Assembly: GCA_032881465.1 (NCBI GenBank) | Contig: CP126168.1 | Span: forward strand, 2,852,001 to 2,916,000 | Source of the DNA: Parvibaculaceae bacterium PLY_AMNH_Bact1 | GTDB lineage: Bacteria; Pseudomonadota; Alphaproteobacteria; Parvibaculales; Parvibaculaceae | Direction of reading: 5' to 3' | DNA length: 64,000 nt | Shown: one piece after another, positions 53,653-62,751 of the stretch | Layout of the letters: the number at the start of each line of letters is the position of its first letter | Position numbering within the stretch: the first letter of the stretch is position 1 | Notes under the pieces: generated by a model | What the model saw: the letters and a program-made list of their open reading frames with translations, nothing else | Database searches by the model: none | Told to the model about the DNA's origin: nothing | Position numbers and translations under genes: made by a program

Positions 53653-54815
53653 TTCCCCTAAGTCTCGGGAGGCTCGCCGCCGCAAACCTGTTTCGCCACC
53701 CAACACGTACCCTTCTCTCCTTCACGTCTCTTGCAATCGCATTTTTGCTTTTCATGTTGTTAAACGCGATCACCGCTGCCTTTTCCAGCGGTCCTTCTGA
53801 GGGGGCCGTCAACCGCCTTGTCGTCGACGCAAAATATTCCATGACGGACAATTTGCCGGTCACCTACCTCCAGCAGATACGCGCGCTGGACGGCGTAGAT
53901 AATGCCGCAAGCGTCAATTGGTTTGGTGGCTACTATCGCGATCCGAAGGAAACGTTCACGACGCTTGCAGTCAATCCGGTCGAATATTTTGAAATTCTCA
54001 GCGACTATGACATTGCGCCAGAGGCGCTCGCTCGCTTCGAGGCCACACGTGCAGGTGCTGTTGTCTCCACATCCCTTGCAGAGAAATACGGATGGCGCAT
54101 CGGAGATCGCATCACCTTACGCGGCAACATCTGGCCAATGGAGAATGGATCCTGGGACTGGGAGTTTGAAATTGCCGGCACATTCAATGGCAATGCCTCC
54201 CAACTCTCAGACACACTCTTTCTTCTTCGCCAAGACCATTTTGACGATGCCGTCGCGAGCTGGGCCAAAAACCAGGTAGGGTTCATTCTTCTAACCGTCG
54301 CGAAAGGTCATAAGCCCGAAGACATCGCCAACGCCATAGACAAGCTTTATGAAAACTCCTCTGATCCAACCAGAACAGCCAGCGAAGACCAATATGCCAG
54401 GCAGTTTGTCAGCCAGCTTGGAGACATAGGTTTGATGAGCACGGCTATACTAAGTGCGGTTTTCTTCACCATCCTGCTCCTAACAGGCAACACTGCGTCT
54501 CAGACATTTCGGGAGCGCGTGCCCGAGCTTGCCGCGATGAAAACCTTGGGTTTTACAGACGCTTCCGTTGCTGCACTCGTACTCGGTGAAGCTGTGGTCT
54601 TGTGTGTGGCGGGTGGCGCATGTGGCATCTCCGTCGCTCTTTTTCTGGAACCAGCTCTCAATGACAGTATCGGCGCGGTGCTCGGTGGCCTTGAAATGAA
54701 CTTGGTAAGCGCACTCCTGGGCCTAGCCCTTGCAGCTGGCATTGGCCTTCTGATCGGCATCCAGCCCGCATGGTCTGCAAAACGTCTCAGCATCGCCGAT
54801 GCGCTGCGAGATTAG
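53649..54815 (+). CDS. FtsX/MacB-type ABC permease (first of two)
   Basis: A 388-residue permease. One N-terminal helix (LLSFTSLAIAFLLFMLLNAI), a large periplasmic domain with WGFQ-like content, and three C-terminal helices (STAILSAVFFTILLLTGNTA and following) form the FtsX plan. A conserved FRERVPELAAMKTLGFTDAS block links helices. It overlaps the ATPase gene (ATGA) and precedes the second permease gene by 12 bases, suggesting a heterodimer. Confidence 0.92.
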   Translation: MIPLSLGRLAAANLFRHPTRTLLSFTSLAIAFLLFMLLNAITAAFSSGPSEGAVNRLVVDAKYSMTDNLPVTYLQQIRALDGVDNAASVNWFGGYYRDPKETFTTLAVNPVEYFEILSDYDIAPEALARFEATRAGAVVSTSLAEKYGWRIGDRITLRGNIWPMENGSWDWEFEIAGTFNGNASQLSDTLFLLRQDHFDDAVASWAKNQVGFILLTVAKGHKPEDIANAIDKLYENSSDPTRTASEDQYARQFVSQLGDIGLMSTAILSAVFFTILLLTGNTASQTFRERVPELAAMKTLGFTDASVAALVLGEAVVLCVAGGACGISVALFLEPALNDSIGAVLGGLEMNLVSALLGLALAAGIGLLIGIQPAWSAKRLSIADALRD

Positions 54816-54827
54816 GTGGAGAACAAC

Positions 54828-55988
54828 ATGCTTGCTCAAACAAAGGCAATTACGACTATGAACCTGCGCAACATCGTGCAGCGGCCAGGGACAAGTATTG
54901 TCGTCGTGGTTGGCATTGCCGGTGTTGTTGCGGTCCTTGTCGGTCTGCTTGCAATGGCCAAAGGTTTCAATGCCGCGCTTACCACCACAGCAGCACCCGA
55001 CCGAGCCATTGTGCTCGGGCACGGCAGTCGCAACGAAATGAATTCCTGGCTCACCAATGAAGAGCTCAACATCATGTCGCAACTAGAAGGTCTTGAGATG
55101 ACGAGTGGTGAGATGTACGCCGTTGTCGACCTCACGCAACGCACCAGCGGCGAACAGGCTTACGTTGTTGGGCGTGGCATCACCCCTGCTGCCTACACCG
55201 TGCGGCCAGAGCTCACGCTGGCTTCTGGTCGTTTTCCGCAAGCTGGCCGTGCCGAATTATTGGTAGGTGCGACGGCGGCACGAGAATATCTCGGGCTTGC
55301 CGTCGGTGATGACGTCAAGCTGCGCGACAGTATCTGGCGGGTTGTTGGCCATTTCGATACGGGCGGCACGGCAAACGATTCCGAGATTTGGATGGATCTA
55401 TCGCTTGCTAAGTCCGTATTCCGTCGCAATGGCGTCAGCACCATGCGGGTACGCCTCTCTGACACAAACGATATGGCCGCGATCCAGGACAGAATTGCGC
55501 GAGATCCACGTCTCAATATCTCTCTGGTAAGGGAGGACGAATTTTATGCATCTCAGGCAGAAGCACGGACCAGCCTGATAGAAACATTCACCTACTTCAT
55601 CGCGAGCATCATGGCTGTCGGGGCGATCATCGCCGCACTCAACTCCATGTATGTCGCAGTTGAATCTCGCAAAGTAGAGATCGCCACGCTACGCGCGTTG
55701 GGGTTTGGGCAGGCACCCATCATTTCTTCAGTAATGGCGGAGGCACTCTTCCTTTCCGCTATTGGCGGAGTTGCTGGCGCCACCCTCGTCTATTTCGCGA
55801 TGAACGGCTATACAACCTCAACGCTCAACGGTGCCTCTAACACGCAAATAGCATTTAGTTTCATGGTCTCGCCCAGGCTTATCAGCTTGGGACTCAGTTG
55901 CGCTTTGATGCTAGGGCTTATCGGCGGGCTGGCGCCAGCCATCCACGCAGCCCGTGCGCCAATCACGACGGCCCTTTTGGGGAAGTAG
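54828..55988 (+). CDS. FtsX/MacB-type ABC permease (second of two)
   Basis: A 386-residue permease with the same plan: one helix near the start (VVVVGIAGVVAVLVGLLAMA), a periplasmic domain containing TSGEMYAVVDL, and three C-terminal helices. SRKVEIATLRALGFGQAPII corresponds to the coupling block of its partner. The start at 54828 follows GGAG; the GTG at 54816 is before that site. It ends the operon. No other gene follows before the tRNA remnant. Confidence 0.92.
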   Translation: MLAQTKAITTMNLRNIVQRPGTSIVVVVGIAGVVAVLVGLLAMAKGFNAALTTTAAPDRAIVLGHGSRNEMNSWLTNEELNIMSQLEGLEMTSGEMYAVVDLTQRTSGEQAYVVGRGITPAAYTVRPELTLASGRFPQAGRAELLVGATAAREYLGLAVGDDVKLRDSIWRVVGHFDTGGTANDSEIWMDLSLAKSVFRRNGVSTMRVRLSDTNDMAAIQDRIARDPRLNISLVREDEFYASQAEARTSLIETFTYFIASIMAVGAIIAALNSMYVAVESRKVEIATLRALGFGQAPIISSVMAEALFLSAIGGVAGATLVYFAMNGYTTSTLNGASNTQIAFSFMVSPRLISLGLSCALMLGLIGGLAPAIHAARAPITTALLGK

Positions 55989-56159
55989 ACTAGATAGACG
56001 GGATTATGTGTAGGATGTGTGTAGTGCGGCCAACACAAGAAGCTCGACCCTTCTGATCTGGATAAGCGCGCAAATTCAATTGAATAGACAGGTTGTGAAA
56101 ACCTACAAACCTGCGACCATGAGGTTTTTCACTCGATGGTCGCTCTGGCCTCAAAAGCA

Positions 56160-56194
56160 AAAAGCCCCTGATGCTTGAAGCACCAAGGGCTTTT
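56160..56194 (-). terminator. terminator of the tRNA-fMet remnant
   Basis: AAAAGCCC (56160-56167) and GGGCTTTT (56187-56194) form a stem with an inner GCTTGAAGC mini-hairpin. On the minus strand it follows the tRNA 3' end by a few bases, as native terminators of tRNA genes do. Confidence 0.8.
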
Positions 56195-56197
56195 CAA

Positions 56198-56244
56198 TGG
56201 TTGCGGGGATAGGATTTGAACCTATGACCTTTAGGTTATGAGCC
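56198..56244 (-). pseudogene. 3' remnant of initiator tRNA-fMet (CAT)
   Basis: On the minus strand the segment reads GGCTCATAACCTAAAGG and continues with a perfect T-arm (ATAGG-TTCAAAT-CCTAT) and the acceptor end CCCCGCAACCA, matching the anticodon loop to CCA of initiator tRNAs. The CCCCGCA arm would pair with a C1-mismatched GCGGGG as in fMet. The expected 5' half (D-arm, acceptor 5' strand) is absent; unrelated DNA starts right of the anticodon loop. This is the usual scar of an element inserted in a tRNA gene. Confidence 0.88.
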
Positions 56245-56259
56245 GAAACGCACTCAGGC

Positions 56260-56317
56260 TATCACTTTGATTTACATGGGTTATCGGGAACAAGAAACAA
56301 AACTGTGTAGCAAAGTG
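56260..56317. repeat. two-part motif, copy B (possible attachment-site arm)
   Basis: TATCACTTTGATTTACA (56260-56276) and ACTGTGTAGCAAAGTG (56302-56317) repeat the copy at 50438-50495 with identical spacing. It lies just inside the sequence that replaced the tRNA 5' half, where integrase arm sites would be expected. A second TGTGTAA follows directly. The remaining bases to 56491 hold no supportable gene. Confidence 0.6.
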
Positions 56318-56491
56318 TGTAAGTTTATGTCGTTTGGTGCGTTCAACAACCAAAGCTTCAGACCCTCGAATACTCGGCAGAATATTCCGGCGTCCGCGGC
56401 GTGGTTTTCACGAAATTTGGCGACCTTCCATAGCGGATTGTACCCGAGGAACTATCATAGGGATCTCCATCAGCAGACCCAGACCAGCTGA

Positions 56492-57268
56492 TTAGGAAGC
56501 AACGATGCGGTTTCCCGCAATCTCACAATCTACACCTCTATTCCCAACATTGAGCCCTTCGAACACTTTGCCTATGGCAATCGTCACGGGGCCGTTGCCA
56601 TCACACGCTACCAGTAGGCGATCCAAGTCAACTAACCGCCCGGCTACCGATTTTTGCGTATCGCGAGAGACGTCTTTGACGACTACGACGGACGTTGTCC
56701 CCGGCCGGCCATGCTCTATGAGCTTTTGCGCAAGTTCACCCCCGGTCCGCCCCCCCATATAGACAATCAGCGTCGTTGTTTCATGCGCAAGGCCGGACCA
56801 GTCCAAATCCGGCGGCAGTGTGCCTTTCGCCCCATGCGCGGTAACGAAGCGCAAGGACTGCGCGCAGGCACGGTGCGTGAGGGATACATTAAGACTGGCC
56901 GCCAATGCCGACGCGGTTGTTATGCCTGGTACCACGGTTACGCCGACACCTGCTGCTGTAAGAGCGGCAATCTCTTCGCCTGAACGCCCAAATACAGACG
57001 GATCGCCAGACTTCAAACGCACCACCTGCCGACCCTCTCGCGCCAAGCGGATCATCAGCTCGTTAATATCCCCTTGGGCCCAGCTGGGCCGTCCTGCCCG
57101 CTTGCCAACGCCAATCGCAGTAGGGCCCGGACCGATCACTTCAAGGATCTGGCGGCTAACCAGATCATCAAAGAGGATGACATCAGCTTCACGTAAAACA
57201 CGTAGTGCTTTGATGGTCAGAAGCTCGGGATCGCCCGGGCCAGCGCCCACAAGAATGACTTGCTTCAT
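56492..57268 (-). CDS. cobA: uroporphyrinogen-III C-methyltransferase
   Basis: A 258-residue SUMT that adds two methyl groups to uroporphyrinogen III using SAM, making precorrin-2 for siroheme (and cobalamin). VILVGAGPGDPELLTIKALR and LVSRQILEVIGPGPTAIGVG are signature blocks, and VYMGGRTGGELAQKLIEHGR lies in the C-half. It lacks the oxidase/ferrochelatase domain of CysG. It follows nasA directly and supplies siroheme for NirB, so it belongs to the nitrate operon. Confidence 0.95.
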   Translation of the reverse strand: MKQVILVGAGPGDPELLTIKALRVLREADVILFDDLVSRQILEVIGPGPTAIGVGKRAGRPSWAQGDINELMIRLAREGRQVVRLKSGDPSVFGRSGEEIAALTAAGVGVTVVPGITTASALAASLNVSLTHRACAQSLRFVTAHGAKGTLPPDLDWSGLAHETTTLIVYMGGRTGGELAQKLIEHGRPGTTSVVVVKDVSRDTQKSVAGRLVDLDRLLVACDGNGPVTIAIGKVFEGLNVGNRGVDCEIAGNRIVAS

Positions 57269-57269
57269 C

Positions 57270-59927
57270 CTAAACCGCCTCTCGCATGTCAGCCGCTACA
57301 AGAAGGCGCCCAATCTCTGAGCGGCAGGACCCACAATTGGTTCCCGCATTAAGTGCGGCACCCACAGCATCAATCGTGTGCGCCCCCTCCCGCATAGCCT
57401 GCGTAATTTGGTTTGCGCCGACGTCAAAACAGGAACAGACAATAGCGCCAACATCTGGTTGGTCAGCGCCTGCGCGACCCGCAAGCAGCGTACAACGCGA
57501 TCCAGGGTCCTGCTCTCGGCCCAACTGATCAACCAGCCAGGCGCGCGCCACCTCGACCGGCTTGCCAGACCAAAAGACGGCGTGCGAGAGCTTACCGGAA
57601 GTGCACTGCATGTAACTGCCGCCGCCCTTCCCATCGTCGTATGAGAATGGTTCGGTACCCGGCACACCCATGCCAAAAAGGTTTCCGGCCTCTTCAGAGA
57701 ATGAAGCAATCGGACGGTCACCTGCGATCTCCGCGCGCCAACCGCTTTTGGTGCGCGCCAGGGCCCAATAAGGAAAAGCGTCAAGATCTGGTTTATGAAC
57801 GGAGACAAGAAAGGCATGCCATGTCATCGGCGCTCGCTCAGCGCGTACCGGCGTGAATTTGAGCTCAGGCTGGCCAGACACAGGATCTGTGTTGGAGGCG
57901 ACCAAGGCGTCGACTTCTGCGCAAGTTGAATAGGGCGCCGTCCAATGAATGGGCACAAAGACAGCGCCTTTGGACTGACGGTGTGTCACAGATGCTCTTG
58001 CGAGAATAGACCCTCGTGCGCTCTCTATGCGAACCACATCGCCGGTCCATATTCCGGCTGACCTTGCATCGTCGGAGTGCATCTCAACGAATGGCTCCGC
58101 AATATGCGACGACAGGCGAGCGGACTGCCCGGTTCGGGTCATAGTGTGCCACTGATCCCGTATGCGCCCCGAGTTAAGGATCAATGGATATGTCGCACAC
58201 GTCTCAGTTGCGGGAGGCTTTTGCGACACGGCAACAAAGTTTGCTTTCCTCGATTTTGTATAGAAGCCCCCTTTTTCAAAAAGGCGTTTTGTCCCCTTTT
58301 CCGCGCCTTCACGAACAGGCCATTGAATGGGCTTCAAGGCCTCATAACCCTCGTCACTCAGTTCCAAGAGACCAGACAGATCAAAGTCCCGGTTTCCATC
58401 ATTCTCAAATGCGGACAAAGCGGCATGTTCGCGGAATATCTCCGCGGGGTTCTCATACGAAAACCCGTAGAATCCCATCCGTTGCGCCACTTCGGAGATG
58501 ATCCACCAATCTGGTTGAGAAGATCCGGCCCCTTCCACAAAGGACCGCTGCCTTGAGATCCGCCGTTCCGAGTTTGTCACCGTCCCATCCTTCTCACCCC
58601 AGCCCATCGCTGGAAGAAGGACATGCGCCAGGGCCGCCGTTTTTGTTGTGTCGGTTACATCTGAAACCACAACAAAGGGACAGGCTTCTATTGCGGCCAA
58701 CACCCGGTCGGCATCAGGCATGCTCGCGGCAGGGTTGGTTGCCATTATCCAGAGAGCCTTGATGTCCCCGCTCGCCACGCGGTCAAAAAGATCAACCGCT
58801 TTCAGACCTGGCTTCTTCGCCAAATTCGGTGCGTCCCAAAACCGCCCCACCATGTCTCGATGGTTCTGATCTTCAAAACTCATATGAGCGGCAAGTTGGT
58901 TCGCCAGGCCGCCCACTTCCCGCCCACCCATGGCATTCGGCTGGCCGGTTATGGAAAAGGGGCCCATCCCTTCACGACCAATCCGCCCGGTAGCGAGGTG
59001 GCAATTGATAATCGCGTTGACTTTGTCTGTTCCCACGCTCGATTGATTGACGCCTTGGGAATAGACCGTCACCACCTTCTCAGTCTCGCAAAACGCCTGA
59101 TAAAACTGAGTAAGACGGATCGGATCGAGATGCGTCGCTTCAGCAACCGCCGCAAGGTTCATTGCCTTTGCACTGTCCAGAGCGACATCAAAGCCTTCTG
59201 TGCGCATTGAGATATAGGACGCGTCGAGCGCCTCCTTGTCTGCAAGGTAGCCAAGGAGACCATTGAACAGTGCAACATCTGATCCCGGGTGCAACGGCAA
59301 ATGCATGTCCGCCATCTCGGTCGTCGCTGTTTGCCTTGGGTCAATGACGACAATACGGCTTCCACGATCCTGTTTCGCCGCTACCAGCCGCTGAAACAGA
59401 ACCGGATGACACCAGGCGAAGTTGGACCCGACCAGCACGACAAGATCCGCTTCGTCCAGATCTTCATAGGCACCCGGTACCGTGTCACTGCCGAAGGCGC
59501 GTTTGTGGCCAGCAACTGAAGATGCCATGCAGAGTCTGGAGTTCGTGTCGATGTTCCCAGAGCCGATGAAGCCCTTCATTAGCTTATTGGCGACATAATA
59601 ATCCTCGGTGAGCAACTGGCCGGACACGTAGAAAGCAACAGAGTCGGGGCCATGATCGCGAACGGCCTGCGAAAAGCCTTGAGCCACCCTATCCAATGCA
59701 CTGTCCCAGTCGGATGCTTGACCCCGAACCGTCGGCGTTAACAGCCGGTCCTCGAGAGAAAACGTGTCCCCCAATGCTGAGCCTTTGGAACAGAGCTTTC
59801 CGAAGTTCGCAGGGTGATCCGGGTCACCAGAAACCTCCACCCCGCCATCGTCATTTTGTCGAGCAATAACACCACATCCCACACCGCAATAGGGACACGT
59901 TGTCTTCACGCTGACGCCAGCTGTCAT
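57270..59927 (-). CDS. nasA: assimilatory nitrate reductase catalytic subunit
   Basis: An 885-residue molybdopterin enzyme reducing nitrate to nitrite in the cytoplasm. The N-terminal [4Fe-4S] ligands are C11, C14, C18 and C46 (TTCPYCGVGC, KLCSKG). Molybdopterin-guanine-dinucleotide binding spans the middle, with a C-terminal barrel (about 590-720). The end carries a BFD-like [2Fe-2S] unit: IVCSCFDVG and NCGSCRSEIG. This fused unit suggests electron input by a ferredoxin or flavoprotein. It lies between nirD and cobA in a leftward operon. Confidence 0.95.
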   Translation of the reverse strand: MTAGVSVKTTCPYCGVGCGVIARQNDDGGVEVSGDPDHPANFGKLCSKGSALGDTFSLEDRLLTPTVRGQASDWDSALDRVAQGFSQAVRDHGPDSVAFYVSGQLLTEDYYVANKLMKGFIGSGNIDTNSRLCMASSVAGHKRAFGSDTVPGAYEDLDEADLVVLVGSNFAWCHPVLFQRLVAAKQDRGSRIVVIDPRQTATTEMADMHLPLHPGSDVALFNGLLGYLADKEALDASYISMRTEGFDVALDSAKAMNLAAVAEATHLDPIRLTQFYQAFCETEKVVTVYSQGVNQSSVGTDKVNAIINCHLATGRIGREGMGPFSITGQPNAMGGREVGGLANQLAAHMSFEDQNHRDMVGRFWDAPNLAKKPGLKAVDLFDRVASGDIKALWIMATNPAASMPDADRVLAAIEACPFVVVSDVTDTTKTAALAHVLLPAMGWGEKDGTVTNSERRISRQRSFVEGAGSSQPDWWIISEVAQRMGFYGFSYENPAEIFREHAALSAFENDGNRDFDLSGLLELSDEGYEALKPIQWPVREGAEKGTKRLFEKGGFYTKSRKANFVAVSQKPPATETCATYPLILNSGRIRDQWHTMTRTGQSARLSSHIAEPFVEMHSDDARSAGIWTGDVVRIESARGSILARASVTHRQSKGAVFVPIHWTAPYSTCAEVDALVASNTDPVSGQPELKFTPVRAERAPMTWHAFLVSVHKPDLDAFPYWALARTKSGWRAEIAGDRPIASFSEEAGNLFGMGVPGTEPFSYDDGKGGGSYMQCTSGKLSHAVFWSGKPVEVARAWLVDQLGREQDPGSRCTLLAGRAGADQPDVGAIVCSCFDVGANQITQAMREGAHTIDAVGAALNAGTNCGSCRSEIGRLLVAADMREAV

Positions 59928-59929
59928 GC

Positions 59930-60274
59930 TCAGGCAACCTTCTTTTGCTTGAGTGCACTGACGTCAAGCAGTATCCGGTCTCCTTGCACGTCGGTCGGAT
60001 AGGTCCTCACGCATCCTCCGTCCGGCCCCAGCCCCTCACCGCTTGCAAGGTCAATGATCAGATTGTGCAGCGGGCAGGTCACCCGCTGGTCGTGCACAAT
60101 ACCTTGAGACAACGGGCCGCCGAGATGCGGGCAGCGATCATCAATTGCAAAGATAGAATCATCGCTTGTACGAAACACCGCCACCGCACCGCCCGCCACC
60201 TGTATAAGGCGCGACCCGCGGACGGGCACATCGGACACCTTTCCTATTTCGACCCATTTTTCTGTTTTGCTCAT
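59930..60274 (-). CDS. nirD: nitrite reductase small subunit
   Basis: A 114-residue Rieske-fold protein. Both halves of the Rieske motif are present: RCPHLGGPLSQG and TCPLHNLIIDL. Some NirD homologues have lost these ligands, so a real [2Fe-2S] cluster is possible here. It partners NirB for NADH-dependent reduction of nitrite to ammonium. It overlaps nirB by four bases and precedes nasA by two. Confidence 0.94.
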   Translation of the reverse strand: MSKTEKWVEIGKVSDVPVRGSRLIQVAGGAVAVFRTSDDSIFAIDDRCPHLGGPLSQGIVHDQRVTCPLHNLIIDLASGEGLGPDGGCVRTYPTDVQGDRILLDVSALKQKKVA

Positions 60275-62742
60275 TCGGCAGCCTCAAGTGTGAGATCCGC
60301 CATTGGCCGGAAGGCATGAGCCTCTGCGCCCTGCGCGCGTTCAGCCCAAGGGTCGGTTTGCGAGAATTTCTGGGAGAATACAAAACGGTCAAACAGTGCA
60401 GCCCGTTGATCTGCGTCTTCGACAATCACTTTTCGGATTGTCTCCACACCAACCCGCCGGGCCCACTTGTATATGCGTTCCAGATAGTAACCCTGCTCTC
60501 GGTAAAGCTGAACCACAGCAACGATCATCTCTAGAGCGTCATCTTCCGTCGCAGCATGCCCAAGCACCTCCGTGCCTTTAATGTCGAGGCCAGCAGCACC
60601 GGCAAAATGAATCTCGTAGCCGGAGTCCACACAGATGACGCCTACATCCTTGCAGGTAGCCTCCGAGCAGTTTCGCGGACAGCCTGAGACCGCCATCTTC
60701 ACTTTGGCCGGAGTCCACGACCCCCACATGAAGCGTTCAATCCGAATGCCGAAACCAGTTGAGTCTTGCGTTCCAAAGCGACACCAGTCCGTACCAACGC
60801 AGGTTTTGACGGTACGCAACGCTTTGCCGTACGCGTGACCTGAAACCAGACCCGCCTGATTTAGGTCCGACCAAACCTCAGGGAGGTCTTCTTTTTTGAT
60901 ACCGAGGAGGTCAATGCGCTGTCCCCCGGTGACCTTTACGGTTGGGACAGAGAACTTGTCGGCGACATCGGCAATCGCGCGAAGTTCGTCCGCACTTGTA
61001 ATGCCACCCCACATGCGCGGCACCACCGAATAGGTGCCGTCTTTTTGGATGTTTGCGTGAACACGCTCATTCACAAACCTTGATTGCGCATCGTCCACAT
61101 ACTCGCCGGGCCAGGTTGCCAGCAGATAATAGTTCAGCGCCGGACGGCATTTCGCACATCCACAGGAAGTCTTCCACTCCAGTTCCTGCATCACGTCCTC
61201 AAGTGTTTTGAGCTCCTTGGCAACAATCAGTCGACGCACATCACCGTGCCCGAGGTCTGTACAGCCGCACATGGACGGAATGGCCGTCGGGTTAAACGCA
61301 TCACCGAGCGACAGAGTCAGCAGCTGCTCTACCAGCCCGGTGCAAGAGCCGCAGGACGCAGATGCTTTGGTATGCGCTCTGACGTCCTCAACATCGCTGA
61401 GCTTTTGCTCGCCAATTTCCGCGAGAATTGTTCCCTTACAAACGCCGTTACAGCCGCAGATTTCTGCATCATCGGGCAAGGCTGCAACGGCCACCATAGG
61501 GTCCAGAGGGGCACTCCCAGCAAAGGCCTGACCGAATATCAGCGTATCTCTCATCTCGCTGACATCTGTCCCACTTTTAATCAGATCAAAGAACCAGGCG
61601 CCGTCGGTCACATCCCCATAAAGAACGGCACCGATCAACTTATTGCCCTCGACCACCAGTCGTCGATAGACACCCGCCTGAGCATCTCGAAGAACAATTT
61701 CTTCCCGGCCTGCCCCTTCTGTAAAGTCACCTGCAGAAAAAAGGTTGATCCCGGTGACTTTCAACTTTGTTGCCGTGGCACTATCGGCAAATGTCGCATC
61801 TCCACCGGTGAGGGTTGCCGCTGCCACTTTTGCCATCTCATAAAGGGGCGCTACTAGGCCATAGGTCGCCCCATCCACTTCGGCACACTCACCAAGCGAC
61901 AGAATGTCTGGATCGCTAGTCTCCATCCGGCCGTTGACAACAACACCCCGGTTGACCGTCAAATCTGCATCTTCGGCAAGCTTCGAACTTGGGCGAATAC
62001 CCGCGGCCATGACCACGAGGTCAGCTGGAAGAACCGTGCCGTCCGCAAGATGCACTCCAGATACCCGACCGTTCCCTGCAATTTCCGTTGTATTCGCCCC
62101 TGTGACAACGGCGATGCCTCGCGCTTCGAGTTCACGTTGCAGCAAGCGGCCTGCGGCGGCATCCAGCTGACGTTCCATCAAGGTTGGCATTAGGTGCACA
62201 ACTGTCACTTTCATGCCCTGCGCAAGCAAACCTGCCGCAGCTTCCAACCCCAAAAGCCCGCCACCTATGATGACGGCATTGCCTCCTGCTTTTGATGTTA
62301 GGATCATCGCCTCCACATCATCTAGGTCACGGTAAGTAAGTACTCCCGCAAGGTCTTTTCCTGAAACTGGAATAACGAAAGGTGTTGACCCCGTAGCAAT
62401 AACGAGCTTGTCGTAATTCTCTACGACACCTTGGTCGGAGCGAACCGTCTTCTTTTCGCGATCAATCTCGACAATTTTGTGCCCCTTGTAGAGAACAATG
62501 TTCCGGTCGATGTACCAACCGTCACCGTGGATCACAATTTCATCAAAACTCTTCTCTCCAGAAAGAACTGGAGAAAGCATGATCCGATCATAGTTCACGC
62601 GCGGCTCTGCGTTAAAGATGATCACGTCGTATGTGCTCGGTGCGAGCTTGAACAACTCCTCAAGCATGCGCCCGGGCGCCATGCCATTGCCAACGACGAC
62701 GAGCCGCTGTCGCTGAGGAAGCTCTGTTGCATCAGGTGACAT
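60271..62742 (-). CDS. nirB: nitrite reductase large subunit
   Basis: An 823-residue siroheme enzyme. The N-terminal FAD/NAD domain (about 10-300) includes AVIIGGGLLGLEAAAGLLAQ. Two BFD-like [2Fe-2S] units follow (EICGCNGVCKG, SCGSCTGLVE and a second MCGCTDLG...SCGCAKC). The C-terminal sulfite/nitrite reductase domain has the [4Fe-4S]-siroheme ligands in TCVGTDWCRFG and SGCPRNCSEATC. It reduces nitrite to ammonium. It starts nine bases after the ABC gene stop. Confidence 0.96.
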   Translation of the reverse strand: MSPDATELPQRQRLVVVGNGMAPGRMLEELFKLAPSTYDVIIFNAEPRVNYDRIMLSPVLSGEKSFDEIVIHGDGWYIDRNIVLYKGHKIVEIDREKKTVRSDQGVVENYDKLVIATGSTPFVIPVSGKDLAGVLTYRDLDDVEAMILTSKAGGNAVIIGGGLLGLEAAAGLLAQGMKVTVVHLMPTLMERQLDAAAGRLLQRELEARGIAVVTGANTTEIAGNGRVSGVHLADGTVLPADLVVMAAGIRPSSKLAEDADLTVNRGVVVNGRMETSDPDILSLGECAEVDGATYGLVAPLYEMAKVAAATLTGGDATFADSATATKLKVTGINLFSAGDFTEGAGREEIVLRDAQAGVYRRLVVEGNKLIGAVLYGDVTDGAWFFDLIKSGTDVSEMRDTLIFGQAFAGSAPLDPMVAVAALPDDAEICGCNGVCKGTILAEIGEQKLSDVEDVRAHTKASASCGSCTGLVEQLLTLSLGDAFNPTAIPSMCGCTDLGHGDVRRLIVAKELKTLEDVMQELEWKTSCGCAKCRPALNYYLLATWPGEYVDDAQSRFVNERVHANIQKDGTYSVVPRMWGGITSADELRAIADVADKFSVPTVKVTGGQRIDLLGIKKEDLPEVWSDLNQAGLVSGHAYGKALRTVKTCVGTDWCRFGTQDSTGFGIRIERFMWGSWTPAKVKMAVSGCPRNCSEATCKDVGVICVDSGYEIHFAGAAGLDIKGTEVLGHAATEDDALEMIVAVVQLYREQGYYLERIYKWARRVGVETIRKVIVEDADQRAALFDRFVFSQKFSQTDPWAERAQGAEAHAFRPMADLTLEAAE

Positions 62743-62751
62743 TCTTTCTCC

